64,000 nucleotides of DNA from Promethearchaeota archaeon (lineage in GTDB: Archaea > Asgardarchaeota > Lokiarchaeia > Sigyniarchaeales > Promethearchaeaceae), in contig JAFGBS010000028.1 of assembly GCA_016933055.1 (NCBI GenBank), positions 290,018 to 354,017 on the forward strand, read 5' to 3'. Below the pieces are notes generated by a model, which did not search any database, was not told the DNA's origin, and saw only the letters and a list, made by a program, of their open reading frames with translations. The translations under genes and the position numbers were made by a program. Below, piece by piece: positions 17,971 through 26,470 of the stretch. The number at the start of each line of letters is the position of its first letter. The stretch's first letter is position 1.

Positions 17971-18750
17971 TCACTCTTTCTCCCAAAATGAGATTGTGAG
18001 CTGATTGAATTCCTTGGGGTGATCAAATATTGTTAGATGTCCAGAATTAGGAATGATTGTTAGTTCAGAATTTTGTAACCAATCATGAATCATTCCACTA
18101 GCCCAAACGGGTGTAGTAATATCATCATTACCTACCAAGACTAAAGTGGGAATTTCTATCTGCTTCAGATATTTACACATACTAAATCCCGCAGAAGCTG
18201 CTGTTGCTGTTAGACAATCCTCTTTAGTCATATAATCAGTAACCATGCTGGCTATGTATTCTGCGATTTCTTTATCATATGGTTTAAGGCCTCGGGTGCT
18301 TATTCCCATTGCGAATTTATCCAATGGATTGTTATTCACTCTACTAATCACGTCAGTTGTTGCATCATGAGTAACATGACAAAAACTATCGGCAATGACC
18401 ATTTTCTTGATCTGCTCTGGATTTTCTACCGCATACACTAATGCAATCATCCCACCCAGTGAATGTCCCACCAAATACAGCTCTGTATTCCAATGCAGAA
18501 ATTCTAATAATTTTCTCATGTCATCAACGTAATCACGGATCGTAAAGCGTTTAGGAGGTTTGGTGGATCTCCCATGTCCGCGTAAATCAAATCTTAGAAT
18601 TTGAAATTTTGGTTCAAATTCTGACAACTGAAACTTCCAACAATCGCTATTCAAAAACAATCCGTGAAGCAAGACCATCTTGGGGCCATTCGTATTACCA
18701 CTTAGTGAATAAGCAATTTGAATTTGATCGTTTACATTAAATAAATCCAT
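17971..18750 (-). CDS. Alpha/beta hydrolase
   Basis: 259 residues with the complete alpha/beta-hydrolase signature. The oxyanion segment is LLHGLFLNSDCW. DLRGHGRS follows, then the nucleophile elbow VGHSLGG with Ser97, the acid in GNDDITTP (D209 or D210) and the base in NSGHLTIFDHP (H238). A cap domain lies between about residues 120 and 190. I place the start at ATG 18750 rather than the TTG two codons earlier. It is convergent with the KAS III-like operon with six bases between stops. The substrate may be an ester, thioester or lactone; proximity to acyl-CoA enzymes is only suggestive. Confidence 0.88.
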   Translation of the reverse strand: MDLFNVNDQIQIAYSLSGNTNGPKMVLLHGLFLNSDCWKFQLSEFEPKFQILRFDLRGHGRSTKPPKRFTIRDYVDDMRKLLEFLHWNTELYLVGHSLGGMIALVYAVENPEQIKKMVIADSFCHVTHDATTDVISRVNNNPLDKFAMGISTRGLKPYDKEIAEYIASMVTDYMTKEDCLTATAASAGFSMCKYLKQIEIPTLVLVGNDDITTPVWASGMIHDWLQNSELTIIPNSGHLTIFDHPKEFNQLTISFWEKE

Positions 18751-18893
18751 AGTCAAATTGTGCTCTCAACTGTATAATAAATCTTAGGGTTACCAATCAT
18801 CATAGATGAACTTTCCAAACAATTATCAGAACATTTAATTATCCAATTCATCAAAATATATTCGTCTAGTAAAATAGACTATGGTGTTAAAAA

Positions 18894-19610
18894 ATGAAAA
18901 AATCTTCACTAATATCTTTAATATTGCTAATTGGTATTTTTAGCAGTTTATGTTTAAGCCCAGTCGTTGCATTGAACCCGGAAGGGTATTGGGGTATGTC
19001 TGCAGGGGATGAATTATATTACAAAGTGACTTCAAATAATACTGGTTCACAAGTAGTTACTTATGCGAAAGTAAATGTTACGAGTATATATAATGGTTCT
19101 ATTGTAGTTGGCATTCCATTTTATTATAATTTCATCAATGCAACAACTTATGTATATTCAGGAACAGCATGGGTGGAATCGTATCCGGATACTCAATGGG
19201 CGGGATGGAATTCCACAACTTTCCAATGGTATGGAGCTTATCAAGCTAGTTTAGGATTTCCCAACCCCGCTCCATTAACATTTAGTTGGTCGATTGTTAA
19301 TATTTCAATATATTATTGGTTGAATATAGCTTGGGCGGGATCAATCCAGAGTGGTTTGGAAGGAAATACTGTGTATTATACAAACTCATCGGAAGAATTC
19401 TATATTACCTATGATCCGGTAACTGGCGTATGTGCAAATAATACACACCTTATCGAAGGAAACTTATGGACAAAACAAGAGTACTTAGGTGAAATCGACC
19501 CATTCGCTGAGGAACCGACACCTAGAATACCTGGTTTTAACCCTATTTTGATCGTATCAATTTTAGGTATAGCCGCTCTCCTTATCGGATTGAAAATCAA
19601 GAAAAAATAA
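18894..19610 (+). CDS. Secreted surface protein with IPGF-type C-terminal sorting signal
   Basis: 238 residues. A signal peptide (about 1-26, SLISLILLIGIFSSLCLSP) is followed by a Tyr/Trp/Asn-rich extracellular domain. Eight or so N-x-S/T sequons are present (NNT, NVT, NGS, NAT, NST, NIS, NSS, NNT), so dense N-glycosylation is likely. The end has PTPRIPGF, a single hydrophobic helix and a KIKKK tail. This three-part layout resembles the C-terminal sorting domains described in Lokiarchaea and other archaea, in which the helix is removed and the protein is anchored or released. No catalytic motif is evident. The promoter region contains GTCTA-N6-TAGAC at 18866-18881. Confidence 0.75.
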   Translation: MKKSSLISLILLIGIFSSLCLSPVVALNPEGYWGMSAGDELYYKVTSNNTGSQVVTYAKVNVTSIYNGSIVVGIPFYYNFINATTYVYSGTAWVESYPDTQWAGWNSTTFQWYGAYQASLGFPNPAPLTFSWSIVNISIYYWLNIAWAGSIQSGLEGNTVYYTNSSEEFYITYDPVTGVCANNTHLIEGNLWTKQEYLGEIDPFAEEPTPRIPGFNPILIVSILGIAALLIGLKIKKK

Positions 19611-19620
19611 TTTTATCTTT

Positions 19621-19660
19621 TTTTACCGAAGCTAATCGGTAAAATTTTCCCTTTTTTCTC
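19621..19660 (+). terminator. Hairpin plus T-rich terminator
   Basis: A perfect 9-bp stem TTTTACCGA/TCGGTAAAA (19621-19629 with 19636-19644, six-base loop) lies just after the surface-protein gene. It is followed by TTTTCC and TTTTTT tracts. Hairpin terminators are less common in archaea, so the T tracts may be the working part. Confidence 0.5.
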
Positions 19661-19811
19661 CTTAGTACTGTGAGGTCATCTCCCATCTTCCCAAGAATCC
19701 ATCCAAAATACGATTTTTGCATGCTACTATCAGAATTGCTAACTTAACGTCCATCGCACAGTATAGGTACTCCTTTATACATCTGTAATATGAAAAAAAA
19801 AGAAAATTATT

Positions 19812-20285
19812 ATGATTAGGTTCAACAAATGTAGATCAATCTTTTTTTTTATTTTTCAAATGAGTTTTATCATTATCATAGGTATGTTATATCAATATTA
19901 TTCGAATTCTAAAGGACACAATGTTTGGATCACTATGTGTGTGATCAACATGGAAACCGAAGTCCCCCCATTTAATGAATCCCAATTCAAGTTTGAAGAT
20001 CTTTTACAAGGTCTAAAACACAATGAATGCCCGTATTGTCATCAAACGAAATTATCGTATGATGTTCAAGACGATTCGATTTATGTAGAATGCGCGTGTG
20101 GTAATTTCAAAGTGTCAGCATTCCGAGATAAGTTCAATGGTGCATTATTACTTTATTATTTGAACGAATCGATGATAGGTTGCGTAGATGAACGAAATCT
20201 GTACGAATTACAGACAGTTCTTTATAGGAATCGAACAATTCGGAAGCGTCTATTCACACTAGATCTTCAAAAGCAGATAATGTGA
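19812..20285 (+). CDS. Hypothetical protein with C4 zinc-binding motif
   Basis: 157 residues as drawn. A possible membrane helix (about 9-31) is followed by a soluble domain with CPYC (residues 73-76) and a later CAC pair (95-97), a spacing fitting a small zinc ribbon. The rest is mixed alpha/beta with no known family. The hydrophobic N-terminus may be spurious: internal ATGs near MCVINMETEVPP would give a soluble protein of about 110 residues that begins just before the zinc motif. No ribosome binding site discriminates between the starts. It precedes two zinc-ribbon membrane proteins, but the relation is not clear. Confidence 0.55.
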   Translation: MIRFNKCRSIFFFIFQMSFIIIIGMLYQYYSNSKGHNVWITMCVINMETEVPPFNESQFKFEDLLQGLKHNECPYCHQTKLSYDVQDDSIYVECACGNFKVSAFRDKFNGALLLYYLNESMIGCVDERNLYELQTVLYRNRTIRKRLFTLDLQKQIM

Positions 20286-20383
20286 ATACTTGATTGCTGA
20301 GAAAATTTTTAATCCTTTTTATTCTGAATACATTATGTTATTGATGTAAGAGTTTTAAATGAGTGACTGAGTTACTTCTTAAT

Positions 20384-21274
20384 ATGCAGAATCAAAATTC
20401 CTTTACTCAATTTGGAAAATCAGTACGCGCTCGAGGTATTTTTGGAATTTTTACAGCAACATATGCAATTTTTTTCATGTTTCTATCGAACTTACTGCCC
20501 AGGTTTGGTATTTATCTTATTCCCATTACCTCTTCTTTTTTTATGATAATGGGGTGGTTGGGGCTCATTCTTTTAGTGGTGGATCTAATCTTAATATTAT
20601 TAGTAATTATAGCAGCGAATAGTACCAGGTATTATGTACAACATATTCATTTTTCACAGTTTTATTCTCGATTTTTAATCAGTTTTTATTTGGCAATATT
20701 CAATTTAGTATATATAATTGGGTATAATATAGCACTACCTTTGTTTTTCTCTATCGAGGATACTATAATCGCCATGGAAATTGCATCTGTAATAGGTAGT
20801 ATCATCACGATCATTGAAAATATAATAATATTTACTGCGTGGGCATATTTTTTGAGATTCACAAAACTTCAAAAATTCCCTGATAATACAATTAACAGTA
20901 GTAATCTGATTAAAACTGGATATATGTTAATGGTAATTAGTAGTATTTTTGGGTTTTTTTCCCAAGTATTTTCCCTTCTGGTTATTTCGGGATTTTCATT
21001 TGGTTATTACATTGGAAACATTATTGGATATTCTTTGCTAATTGCGAGCGTCCTATTCACTATTATTATTCCTATCTTTCTTATTACTGGTAAGATACAA
21101 CTTGGTTCTTCGATTCAACTAGTTTCATATAATCGTTCTGAGCCTACCTTGGGGAAATCCTCTAATTTTCAAGCAAATAATAAAAAGACTCAAAATAACA
21201 AAATTTGTCCCAATTGTGGAATAAAAATCTTGCACAGTGCAAATTTTTGCCCAAATTGCGGGAATTCTATTTAA
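20384..21274 (+). CDS. Multi-pass membrane protein with C-terminal double zinc ribbon
   Basis: 296 residues. Six or seven membrane helices span about 20-240. A Ser/Asn/Lys-rich linker follows, then a zinc ribbon CPNCGIKILHSANFCPNCG at the very end. This helix-bundle plus zinc-ribbon arrangement is frequent in Asgard and other archaea and in some bacteria, where the ribbon is thought to sit in the cytoplasm. I place the start at ATG 20384; a GTG at 20363 is also in frame. The function is unknown. It has the same layout as the protein encoded at 21933-22805, which lies after a 660-base spacer holding inverted repeats. Confidence 0.7.
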   Translation: MQNQNSFTQFGKSVRARGIFGIFTATYAIFFMFLSNLLPRFGIYLIPITSSFFMIMGWLGLILLVVDLILILLVIIAANSTRYYVQHIHFSQFYSRFLISFYLAIFNLVYIIGYNIALPLFFSIEDTIIAMEIASVIGSIITIIENIIIFTAWAYFLRFTKLQKFPDNTINSSNLIKTGYMLMVISSIFGFFSQVFSLLVISGFSFGYYIGNIIGYSLLIASVLFTIIIPIFLITGKIQLGSSIQLVSYNRSEPTLGKSSNFQANNKKTQNNKICPNCGIKILHSANFCPNCGNSI

Positions 21275-21325
21275 TATCGTTCTTATTACCCAATTTTGTG
21301 TTTATTACCCAATAAAGTGCGAACT

Positions 21326-21373
21326 AAGCTAAAGTCCTACCGATAAGAATGTAGGAGGGATAGCTTACTTTAG
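21326..21373. ncRNA. Candidate RNA hairpin with competing pairings
   Basis: AAGCTA (21326-21331) pairs with TAGCTT (21361-21366) and encloses TCCTAC/GTAGGA (21335-21340 with 21351-21356). An alternative exact pairing, CTAAAGT (21329-21335) with ACTTTAG (21367-21373), excludes the outer stem. Mutually exclusive stems recall riboswitch-like leaders. The element follows one zinc-ribbon membrane gene and precedes another. Confidence 0.35.
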
Positions 21374-21437
21374 TCTTGGTATTCCTAATACCCCTAAATA
21401 ATCCTAAGGGTTAATTTAAAAGATTATATCCATGCAT

Positions 21438-21513
21438 GGGTGGATGTCCCCACACTATTACTTTTTTGTGATGTAAATACCTAGAATCTGTTCTTAATTG
21501 GGAACATCCGCCC
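21438..21513. ncRNA. GC-rich long stem-loop in AT-rich spacer
   Basis: The arms GGGTGGATGTCCCC (21438-21451) and GGGAACATCCGCCC (21500-21513) pair over 14 positions with one wobble and one mismatch around a 48-base loop. GC-rich stems stand out sharply in this AT-rich spacer (21275-21932). I see no good coding frame in the spacer; further GC-rich bases occur near 21722-21745. Confidence 0.4.
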
Positions 21514-21901
21514 GGTCCAAGCCCAATAACTATAAAGAATGCGGAATTGATGTTGAATAATATAATCCTATCCCTCAACAGCCAATTACCAGCCAATAGT
21601 CGAACATATAGTGTTTATCAAGGTCTTCTGACAATTTAGTAGGAATAGTTAATCTTATAGCCTCATGCTATTGGATTACATTTGGTTTTTGCTTAGGAGT
21701 GTTTTCTCTTAGAATGATTACCTTCCCTCCCACCCGCGCCAAGGACATATGTTGGTTATATCTAATCGTGTATTGAGAAGATAATATGATCCAAAAATTG
21801 ATTCTGGTATATATCTTCTATTCTAAAGTACGATAGGTTTAAGTTAAAGGGTTAGCATTTACGATCTGTCGAGTAAAATAGATTTGGTTACCTAAAACAA
21901 C

Positions 21902-21909
21902 TTTATAAC
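21902..21909 (+). promoter_or_regulatory. TATA box for the second zinc-ribbon membrane gene
   Basis: TTTATAAC lies 24-31 bases ahead of the ATG at 21933. Archaeal transcription starts about 25 bases downstream of the TATA box, so the message would be leaderless or nearly so. Confidence 0.4.
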
Positions 21910-21932
21910 CTATAATTTAGGAATTTGATAAA

Positions 21933-22805
21933 ATGGGAGAGAAAGAAATCTACATAAAACTGGGAACTGCATTTATCTTAATAGGTATATTTGGACTTAT
22001 TAGACTGATCACCTATTTCGGTTCGTTTATGGGAGGTCAATTAATTCAGTTTGAGAATATAATAGTGTATAACATTTTTCACATTAGTGCTCTTATAACC
22101 CCTATTTTGGTTCTGATACCAGGGATTTTTCTTTTAGTACAAGTTAAGAAATTAGCTTTGCAAAACGATATATCAACTTATGAACGGTGTTTCTTAGAAG
22201 ATTATTTCAAACAATACCTTATTGGGGTTATAATTTTATTCCTTGGAGAAATCGGGTTTATATTACCTGGATATATTTGGCTTATCGGATTTTTACACTT
22301 TATTGGATTTGGAATTTCTCTGTTTTTATTTTTCTTATCAGATATCATCTTTTTATCAACTTGGAACATGGTAAACGCTTTAATAGAGCATCACGATTTA
22401 CCTCGTCAAAATGGAAGAATTTTGAAAGTAGTGAAAATCGGATTAAAAATTGATATTTCAAAATTTCTCTTAATTTTAGGTATCCTGCTTTTAATTCTAC
22501 TATTCAATTTCATTCTGATTGATCCTCTATTTATATTTCGTTTCTACTTAATCCAAATATTGGGAAACATCTTGATTTTCTTATGGTTTATTGCTCCCAT
22601 AATCATCTCAATAGGGGAAATTCTTCTTGGAAAGCGTTTAAGAGAATTATCTGGTGAAATGAGAATACTTCATGAAAAAATTACCTCGTTGAACCAAGAA
22701 GAATTGGAAAAACTGCCCGAAATACTAAAAAAATCATGCCCAAACTGCAATATGACGATTTCAGCGGATACCACCGTATGTCCCTTTTGTCGAAAACAAG
22801 TTTAG
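21933..22805 (+). CDS. Multi-pass membrane protein with C-terminal zinc ribbon
   Basis: 290 residues. About six membrane helices lie between 10 and 235. An amphipathic helix follows (MRILHEKITSLNQEELEKL), then a zinc ribbon CPNCNMTISADTTVCPFC. Its overall plan matches the protein encoded just upstream, and the two are probably distant paralogues. The role is unknown; zinc-ribbon membrane proteins of this kind have been suggested to sense or scaffold at the membrane. The DUF123 gene begins 14 bases after its stop, so the two are likely co-transcribed. Confidence 0.7.
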   Translation: MGEKEIYIKLGTAFILIGIFGLIRLITYFGSFMGGQLIQFENIIVYNIFHISALITPILVLIPGIFLLVQVKKLALQNDISTYERCFLEDYFKQYLIGVIILFLGEIGFILPGYIWLIGFLHFIGFGISLFLFFLSDIIFLSTWNMVNALIEHHDLPRQNGRILKVVKIGLKIDISKFLLILGILLLILLFNFILIDPLFIFRFYLIQILGNILIFLWFIAPIIISIGEILLGKRLRELSGEMRILHEKITSLNQEELEKLPEILKKSCPNCNMTISADTTVCPFCRKQV

Positions 22806-22818
22806 GGTAGTATTGATC

Positions 22819-23277
22819 ATGAAAGGTTGTTATCTGTTACTTATCAAGAATTATCACGAAAGACATCTAAAAATCGGTAAATTAGGGACAATTTTGTTTA
22901 AACGGGGAAATTATGTGTATATCGGGTCTGCAATGGGATTACACAGTACTTCATTAAAGCATCGTCTCCTACGACACATAGGATCCACATATAAAAAAAT
23001 CCAGAAAAAAGCACATTGGCATATCGATTATTTTCTAATTGCTCCTCAAGTTCGATTAATCAAAATCTTAATTCTACCTGATTTGAACAATAGAATGGAA
23101 TGTATTTTATCGAATCTCATTAGCACGTATGCTAGTGATTGTATAGTAGGATTTGGAAGTTCAGATTGCAATTGTAAAAGTCATTTGTATTATTTCGAAT
23201 TTGATGACCCAATACCTCTATTCCATTCTTATCAGCGGTTGATTAATTCGAAATCAGAAAAACCTAAAATCCAATAA
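22819..23277 (+). CDS. DUF123 / GIY-YIG-like nuclease domain protein
   Basis: 152 residues matching the DUF123 family, a stand-alone GIY-YIG-related domain common in archaea. The GIY strand region is GCYLLLI (3-9), the YIG equivalent is YVYIGSAMG, and an arginine-rich segment LKHRLLRHIG follows. HWHIDYFL and a C-terminal CIVGFGSSDCNCKSHL segment are hallmarks of DUF123; the cysteines may bind metal. Members are found alone or fused to endonuclease III. It probably acts on nucleic acids, but activity has not been firmly established for the family. I use ATG 22819 because the earlier in-frame TTG lies within eight bases of the previous stop. Confidence 0.85.
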   Translation: MKGCYLLLIKNYHERHLKIGKLGTILFKRGNYVYIGSAMGLHSTSLKHRLLRHIGSTYKKIQKKAHWHIDYFLIAPQVRLIKILILPDLNNRMECILSNLISTYASDCIVGFGSSDCNCKSHLYYFEFDDPIPLFHSYQRLINSKSEKPKIQ

Positions 23278-23305
23278 CCAAATATGAGATCTAAGTGCAA
23301 TTAGT

Positions 23306-25825
23306 ATGAATACAGGAACAATTATTAGTACGATTTTTGGAGTAATCCTTGGATTTATCGCATTTATCATTGGTTTTTGGTATCTTCTTCGTTTTATACT
23401 CCGTATTATTGCAGCCAAACATGTCGATGGTTCATATATATATGATAAAACTGATTTCCAAGCGGATGGTTTAACCCCGATTGAGAAAAAATTATCCAAA
23501 CAAGATAATCATTTTGGATTTAATTTCGATAATACTACACTTTATTATGATGTACAATTTGGAAGTAAACGAGCATTTAAATATGGAGTAGTTCGTGTAC
23601 ACCACAAAGGTTCATGGTATTCAACCCATCCTCAAAACACAGAAAAAAAAATAATTTTCCAAGAGCGAAAAGTAGGAAATTCCGAACCTCTAAGTTTTAC
23701 AAACCTTCAAAGTAAAAATAAATCAATTTCAATAGAGTGGATCTTGGAGGGTTCCTCGATACGTGTGATAACTCATTTTAGTTTGTTTATGAATGGGATT
23801 TTATCTATTCAAGAGCCTGATTTAAAATATTCATCCGTAGAAGAAAATGAGCTGAATTTTATTGTATTTTCCATTGAATTTCCAGATGGCTTAGAAAACA
23901 CAACGACCAACAATTTTAATATTCCATGCATTCAATTTCCCGTATTTTTTAATGATAGCCCGAATCGACGAGTCTTGTGCTTTAAAAATCGTAAATTTTC
24001 TCCGCCTTCCCAACAAATTCTTCCAACTTCCGGACCAGTTACCCTCTTCGATGAAAATCTGAATACAATAGTAATTTCCGCAATGGATCAATTTGTAACG
24101 CATCTGACTGGGTTAGAGGGATCTGACGCACGTGTATCCCACTTTAAATGCGGTTTAAACGGAGAAATAAAGGAAATTCCTGAATCACACCAAAGCCATT
24201 ATATTCTTTTGTTCGACAATGGTATCAATAATTCCTTATATCGATTAGGAGACATTCTACGCTCATATCATCGAAAATCTCGACGCTCTATGCTAATGGA
24301 CAGTTTCACAAGCCAGTTGGGTTATTGGACTGACAATGGAGCTCAATATTACTACAAACCTTTAAAAAATGCGTCCATGTCAGAGACTCTGATCACTCTG
24401 GATAGGTACGCTGAACAGATGGGAATTCCGATCAGTAATTACAACTTAGATTCTTGGTGGTACCGTAAAGATGTTAAAAAGTGGAAAAGAACTTTATTAG
24501 GACCGATAGGAAGACTCATCGGAGGAGCACTATATGGCGGAACAATTGAATGGGATACAGATCCCGATATGATGAATCATAGTATCATAGAATTGAAAAA
24601 ACAACTCAATAAACCTTTGAATTGCCATGCTCGATGGTTTTCTAACAATACTATCTATAAAGAGATGTATCCTTTTATTGTGGAAGGAAATAAGTCGCTG
24701 TGTATCGAACCCGAATTTTGGGACATGATCATGAAACAATGTAAAGAATATGGAATCGATAACTATGAACAAGACTGGATGAGTACGCAATTCGATTCAC
24801 TTTCATTCTTACGAAATACGGTGGGAAATACGAAAAAATGGTTAATAAGTATGGGGGATGCTGCAAAAAAATATGATCGCACAATAGAATATTGCATGAC
24901 GACTTCTGGTATGTTTCTATCTTCAATTTATGTAGAACCTGTTAGTTTTATACGCACATGTGATGATTATAATCCGCAATGGCCACGGAATTGGGATTAT
25001 AAATTTTTTGTGCAAACCAATATCTTAGCTCACACCGTTCGAGCTTGCCCATTTAAAGATGTATTTCTATCGAAAACAAGTGGATGGTTCTCACGGGAAC
25101 GACAACCAGAATTAATGGCTTTAGTAAGCGCATTAAGTTGTGGTCCCGTAGGACTTGGGGATCGAATCAATGAATTTGGTGTGGAAAATATTTTCAAAAC
25201 ATGCCGAAAAGATGGGTATTTGATAAAACCTGATCGTCCCTTGACCGCTACAGATTCCATGTTTGTACCTCATTCCAAATATTTTCTAGCAACGACATAT
25301 TCGGATCATGATAAATTACGTTGGTGGTACGTAGTTCAAAGTAAATTAACGGTAAAGCAGCCGAGAGATTTATTTTTTAGGCTTGAAGATATAGGCATAG
25401 AAGAGCAATCAAGTCAATTTATCGCTTACAATTATTTTCAAAATACAATTCGTCAATTTTCTGAAAATTACCCGATAGAAACTATGTTAAGAGGTCAAGA
25501 GTATAATTATTGGGTTTTAGCTCCAGTATTGACAGATGGTTTTGCGTTAATTGGTGACCTTACTAAATTTGTTGTAATGAGTTTTCAGATATTCGACTTT
25601 GTAGAATGGAAAGAAAATGAATTACACTTAACGCTTAAAAGCATAAAAGGAGAGCCATTTCACCTTTTATTTTATGATGTTAATCGGATAAAGAGTGTAT
25701 CTATTAATGGGAAATCGTTAAAACAGAATAGTCTCAATTGGATTGTTGATGAAGAACGTCAGAAATCGATAATTTTGCACGAATTTGATTCAGATAGTTG
25801 TAAAATTGTGGTTAAGGTGCAGTAG
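23306..25825 (+). CDS. Membrane-anchored glycosidase of the GH27/GH36 (clan GH-D) type
   Basis: 839 residues. One N-terminal membrane helix (about 6-36) is followed by a large beta-rich domain (about 40-320), a TIM-barrel region (about 330-680) and a C-terminal beta domain. The predicted nucleophile is D490 in NYEQDWM. The predicted acid/base is D553 or D554 in FIRTCDDYNPQW, which resembles the RxSDDF motif of raffinose synthase and alkaline alpha-galactosidases. SALSCGPVGLGD matches their GGxxxVSDKPG loop. It probably removes or transfers an alpha-linked sugar at the membrane surface. Sequence is distant from named GH36 groups, so substrate is unknown. Topology should place the enzyme outside the cell if the N-terminal helix acts as a signal anchor. 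Confidence 0.7.
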   Translation: MNTGTIISTIFGVILGFIAFIIGFWYLLRFILRIIAAKHVDGSYIYDKTDFQADGLTPIEKKLSKQDNHFGFNFDNTTLYYDVQFGSKRAFKYGVVRVHHKGSWYSTHPQNTEKKIIFQERKVGNSEPLSFTNLQSKNKSISIEWILEGSSIRVITHFSLFMNGILSIQEPDLKYSSVEENELNFIVFSIEFPDGLENTTTNNFNIPCIQFPVFFNDSPNRRVLCFKNRKFSPPSQQILPTSGPVTLFDENLNTIVISAMDQFVTHLTGLEGSDARVSHFKCGLNGEIKEIPESHQSHYILLFDNGINNSLYRLGDILRSYHRKSRRSMLMDSFTSQLGYWTDNGAQYYYKPLKNASMSETLITLDRYAEQMGIPISNYNLDSWWYRKDVKKWKRTLLGPIGRLIGGALYGGTIEWDTDPDMMNHSIIELKKQLNKPLNCHARWFSNNTIYKEMYPFIVEGNKSLCIEPEFWDMIMKQCKEYGIDNYEQDWMSTQFDSLSFLRNTVGNTKKWLISMGDAAKKYDRTIEYCMTTSGMFLSSIYVEPVSFIRTCDDYNPQWPRNWDYKFFVQTNILAHTVRACPFKDVFLSKTSGWFSRERQPELMALVSALSCGPVGLGDRINEFGVENIFKTCRKDGYLIKPDRPLTATDSMFVPHSKYFLATTYSDHDKLRWWYVVQSKLTVKQPRDLFFRLEDIGIEEQSSQFIAYNYFQNTIRQFSENYPIETMLRGQEYNYWVLAPVLTDGFALIGDLTKFVVMSFQIFDFVEWKENELHLTLKSIKGEPFHLLFYDVNRIKSVSINGKSLKQNSLNWIVDEERQKSIILHEFDSDSCKIVVKVQ

Positions 25826-25933
25826 GATTCTCCCCACCTATTTTTTGAATTTACATGATAAAAATCTATTGTTAAAGCGGTTATTTTTCCCAAAATAGCA
25901 TAAAATATGAAGATATAGAAAAATATAAAGAAA

Positions 25934-26398
25934 TTATCTTTTTCTTACAATCCATTGAATGAATTTAATGATCAAGAATATGATTAAACCGAAATTAATT
26001 AAACAACCAATGAATACAACTGGGTAGAATCCTATCCAAGTTAACCAGTTTCCCCCAGTTAAGCCCACAATTGAAAGTGCTTTAGCATAAACATCTGGTA
26101 AGAAGAAGATATAATAACAACCCACAAATAATCCACAGAAAGCAAATATCAATGAAAGAAAACTAAATACTGCAAAGGCAAATCCTGCTTCTACTTGTGA
26201 ACCATATATAATATAGGGCTCTAAAAAGATATATCCCAGAAAGAAAGCCAATGCAACATATCCAATTCCTCCTTTCGCGCTAGCTTTTCCTGCTTTTTTT
26301 CGGTTTTCCTTTTTCTTGAAATATTTTTTATCCCAAAAATGCTCTATCTTTTCCTCAAAATCATTATTGTCAGACATAAACATATATTCTATTGCCAT
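25934..26398 (-). CDS. Small multi-helix membrane protein, unknown
   Basis: 154 residues. A charged N-terminus (EEKIEHFWDKKYFKKKENRKK) is followed by three or four membrane helices at about 45-62, 72-97, 107-125 and 128-150, and a basic end IVRKR. I recognise no family. The internal ATG at 26377 (MSDNND) is an equally plausible start. It is divergent from the CoA-transferase fusion gene with about 70 bases between them, so both promoters must overlap in that short region. Confidence 0.6.
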   Translation of the reverse strand: MAIEYMFMSDNNDFEEKIEHFWDKKYFKKKENRKKAGKASAKGGIGYVALAFFLGYIFLEPYIIYGSQVEAGFAFAVFSFLSLIFAFCGLFVGCYYIFFLPDVYAKALSIVGLTGGNWLTWIGFYPVVFIGCLINFGLIIFLIIKFIQWIVRKR

Positions 26399-26470
26399 AA
26401 ATAATAAATTTACGCCCAGAATTGATATTTAGCGAAAAAATTTATGAGTCACTTTAAAAAAGGTATAATT

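Noticed and set aside
21411..21596. A 61-codon minus-strand frame, MAGNWLLRDRIILFNI..., across the GC-rich stem
   Set aside because: Both arms of a strong inverted repeat lie within it and the composition is not convincing. A structured RNA explains the bases better.
18866..21880. Shared motif GTC[T/G]AGTAAAATAGA upstream of the genes at 18894 and 21933
   Set aside because: Fourteen of fifteen bases agree, but in 64 kb of AT-rich DNA many such pairs are expected by chance, and the distances to the two starts differ.
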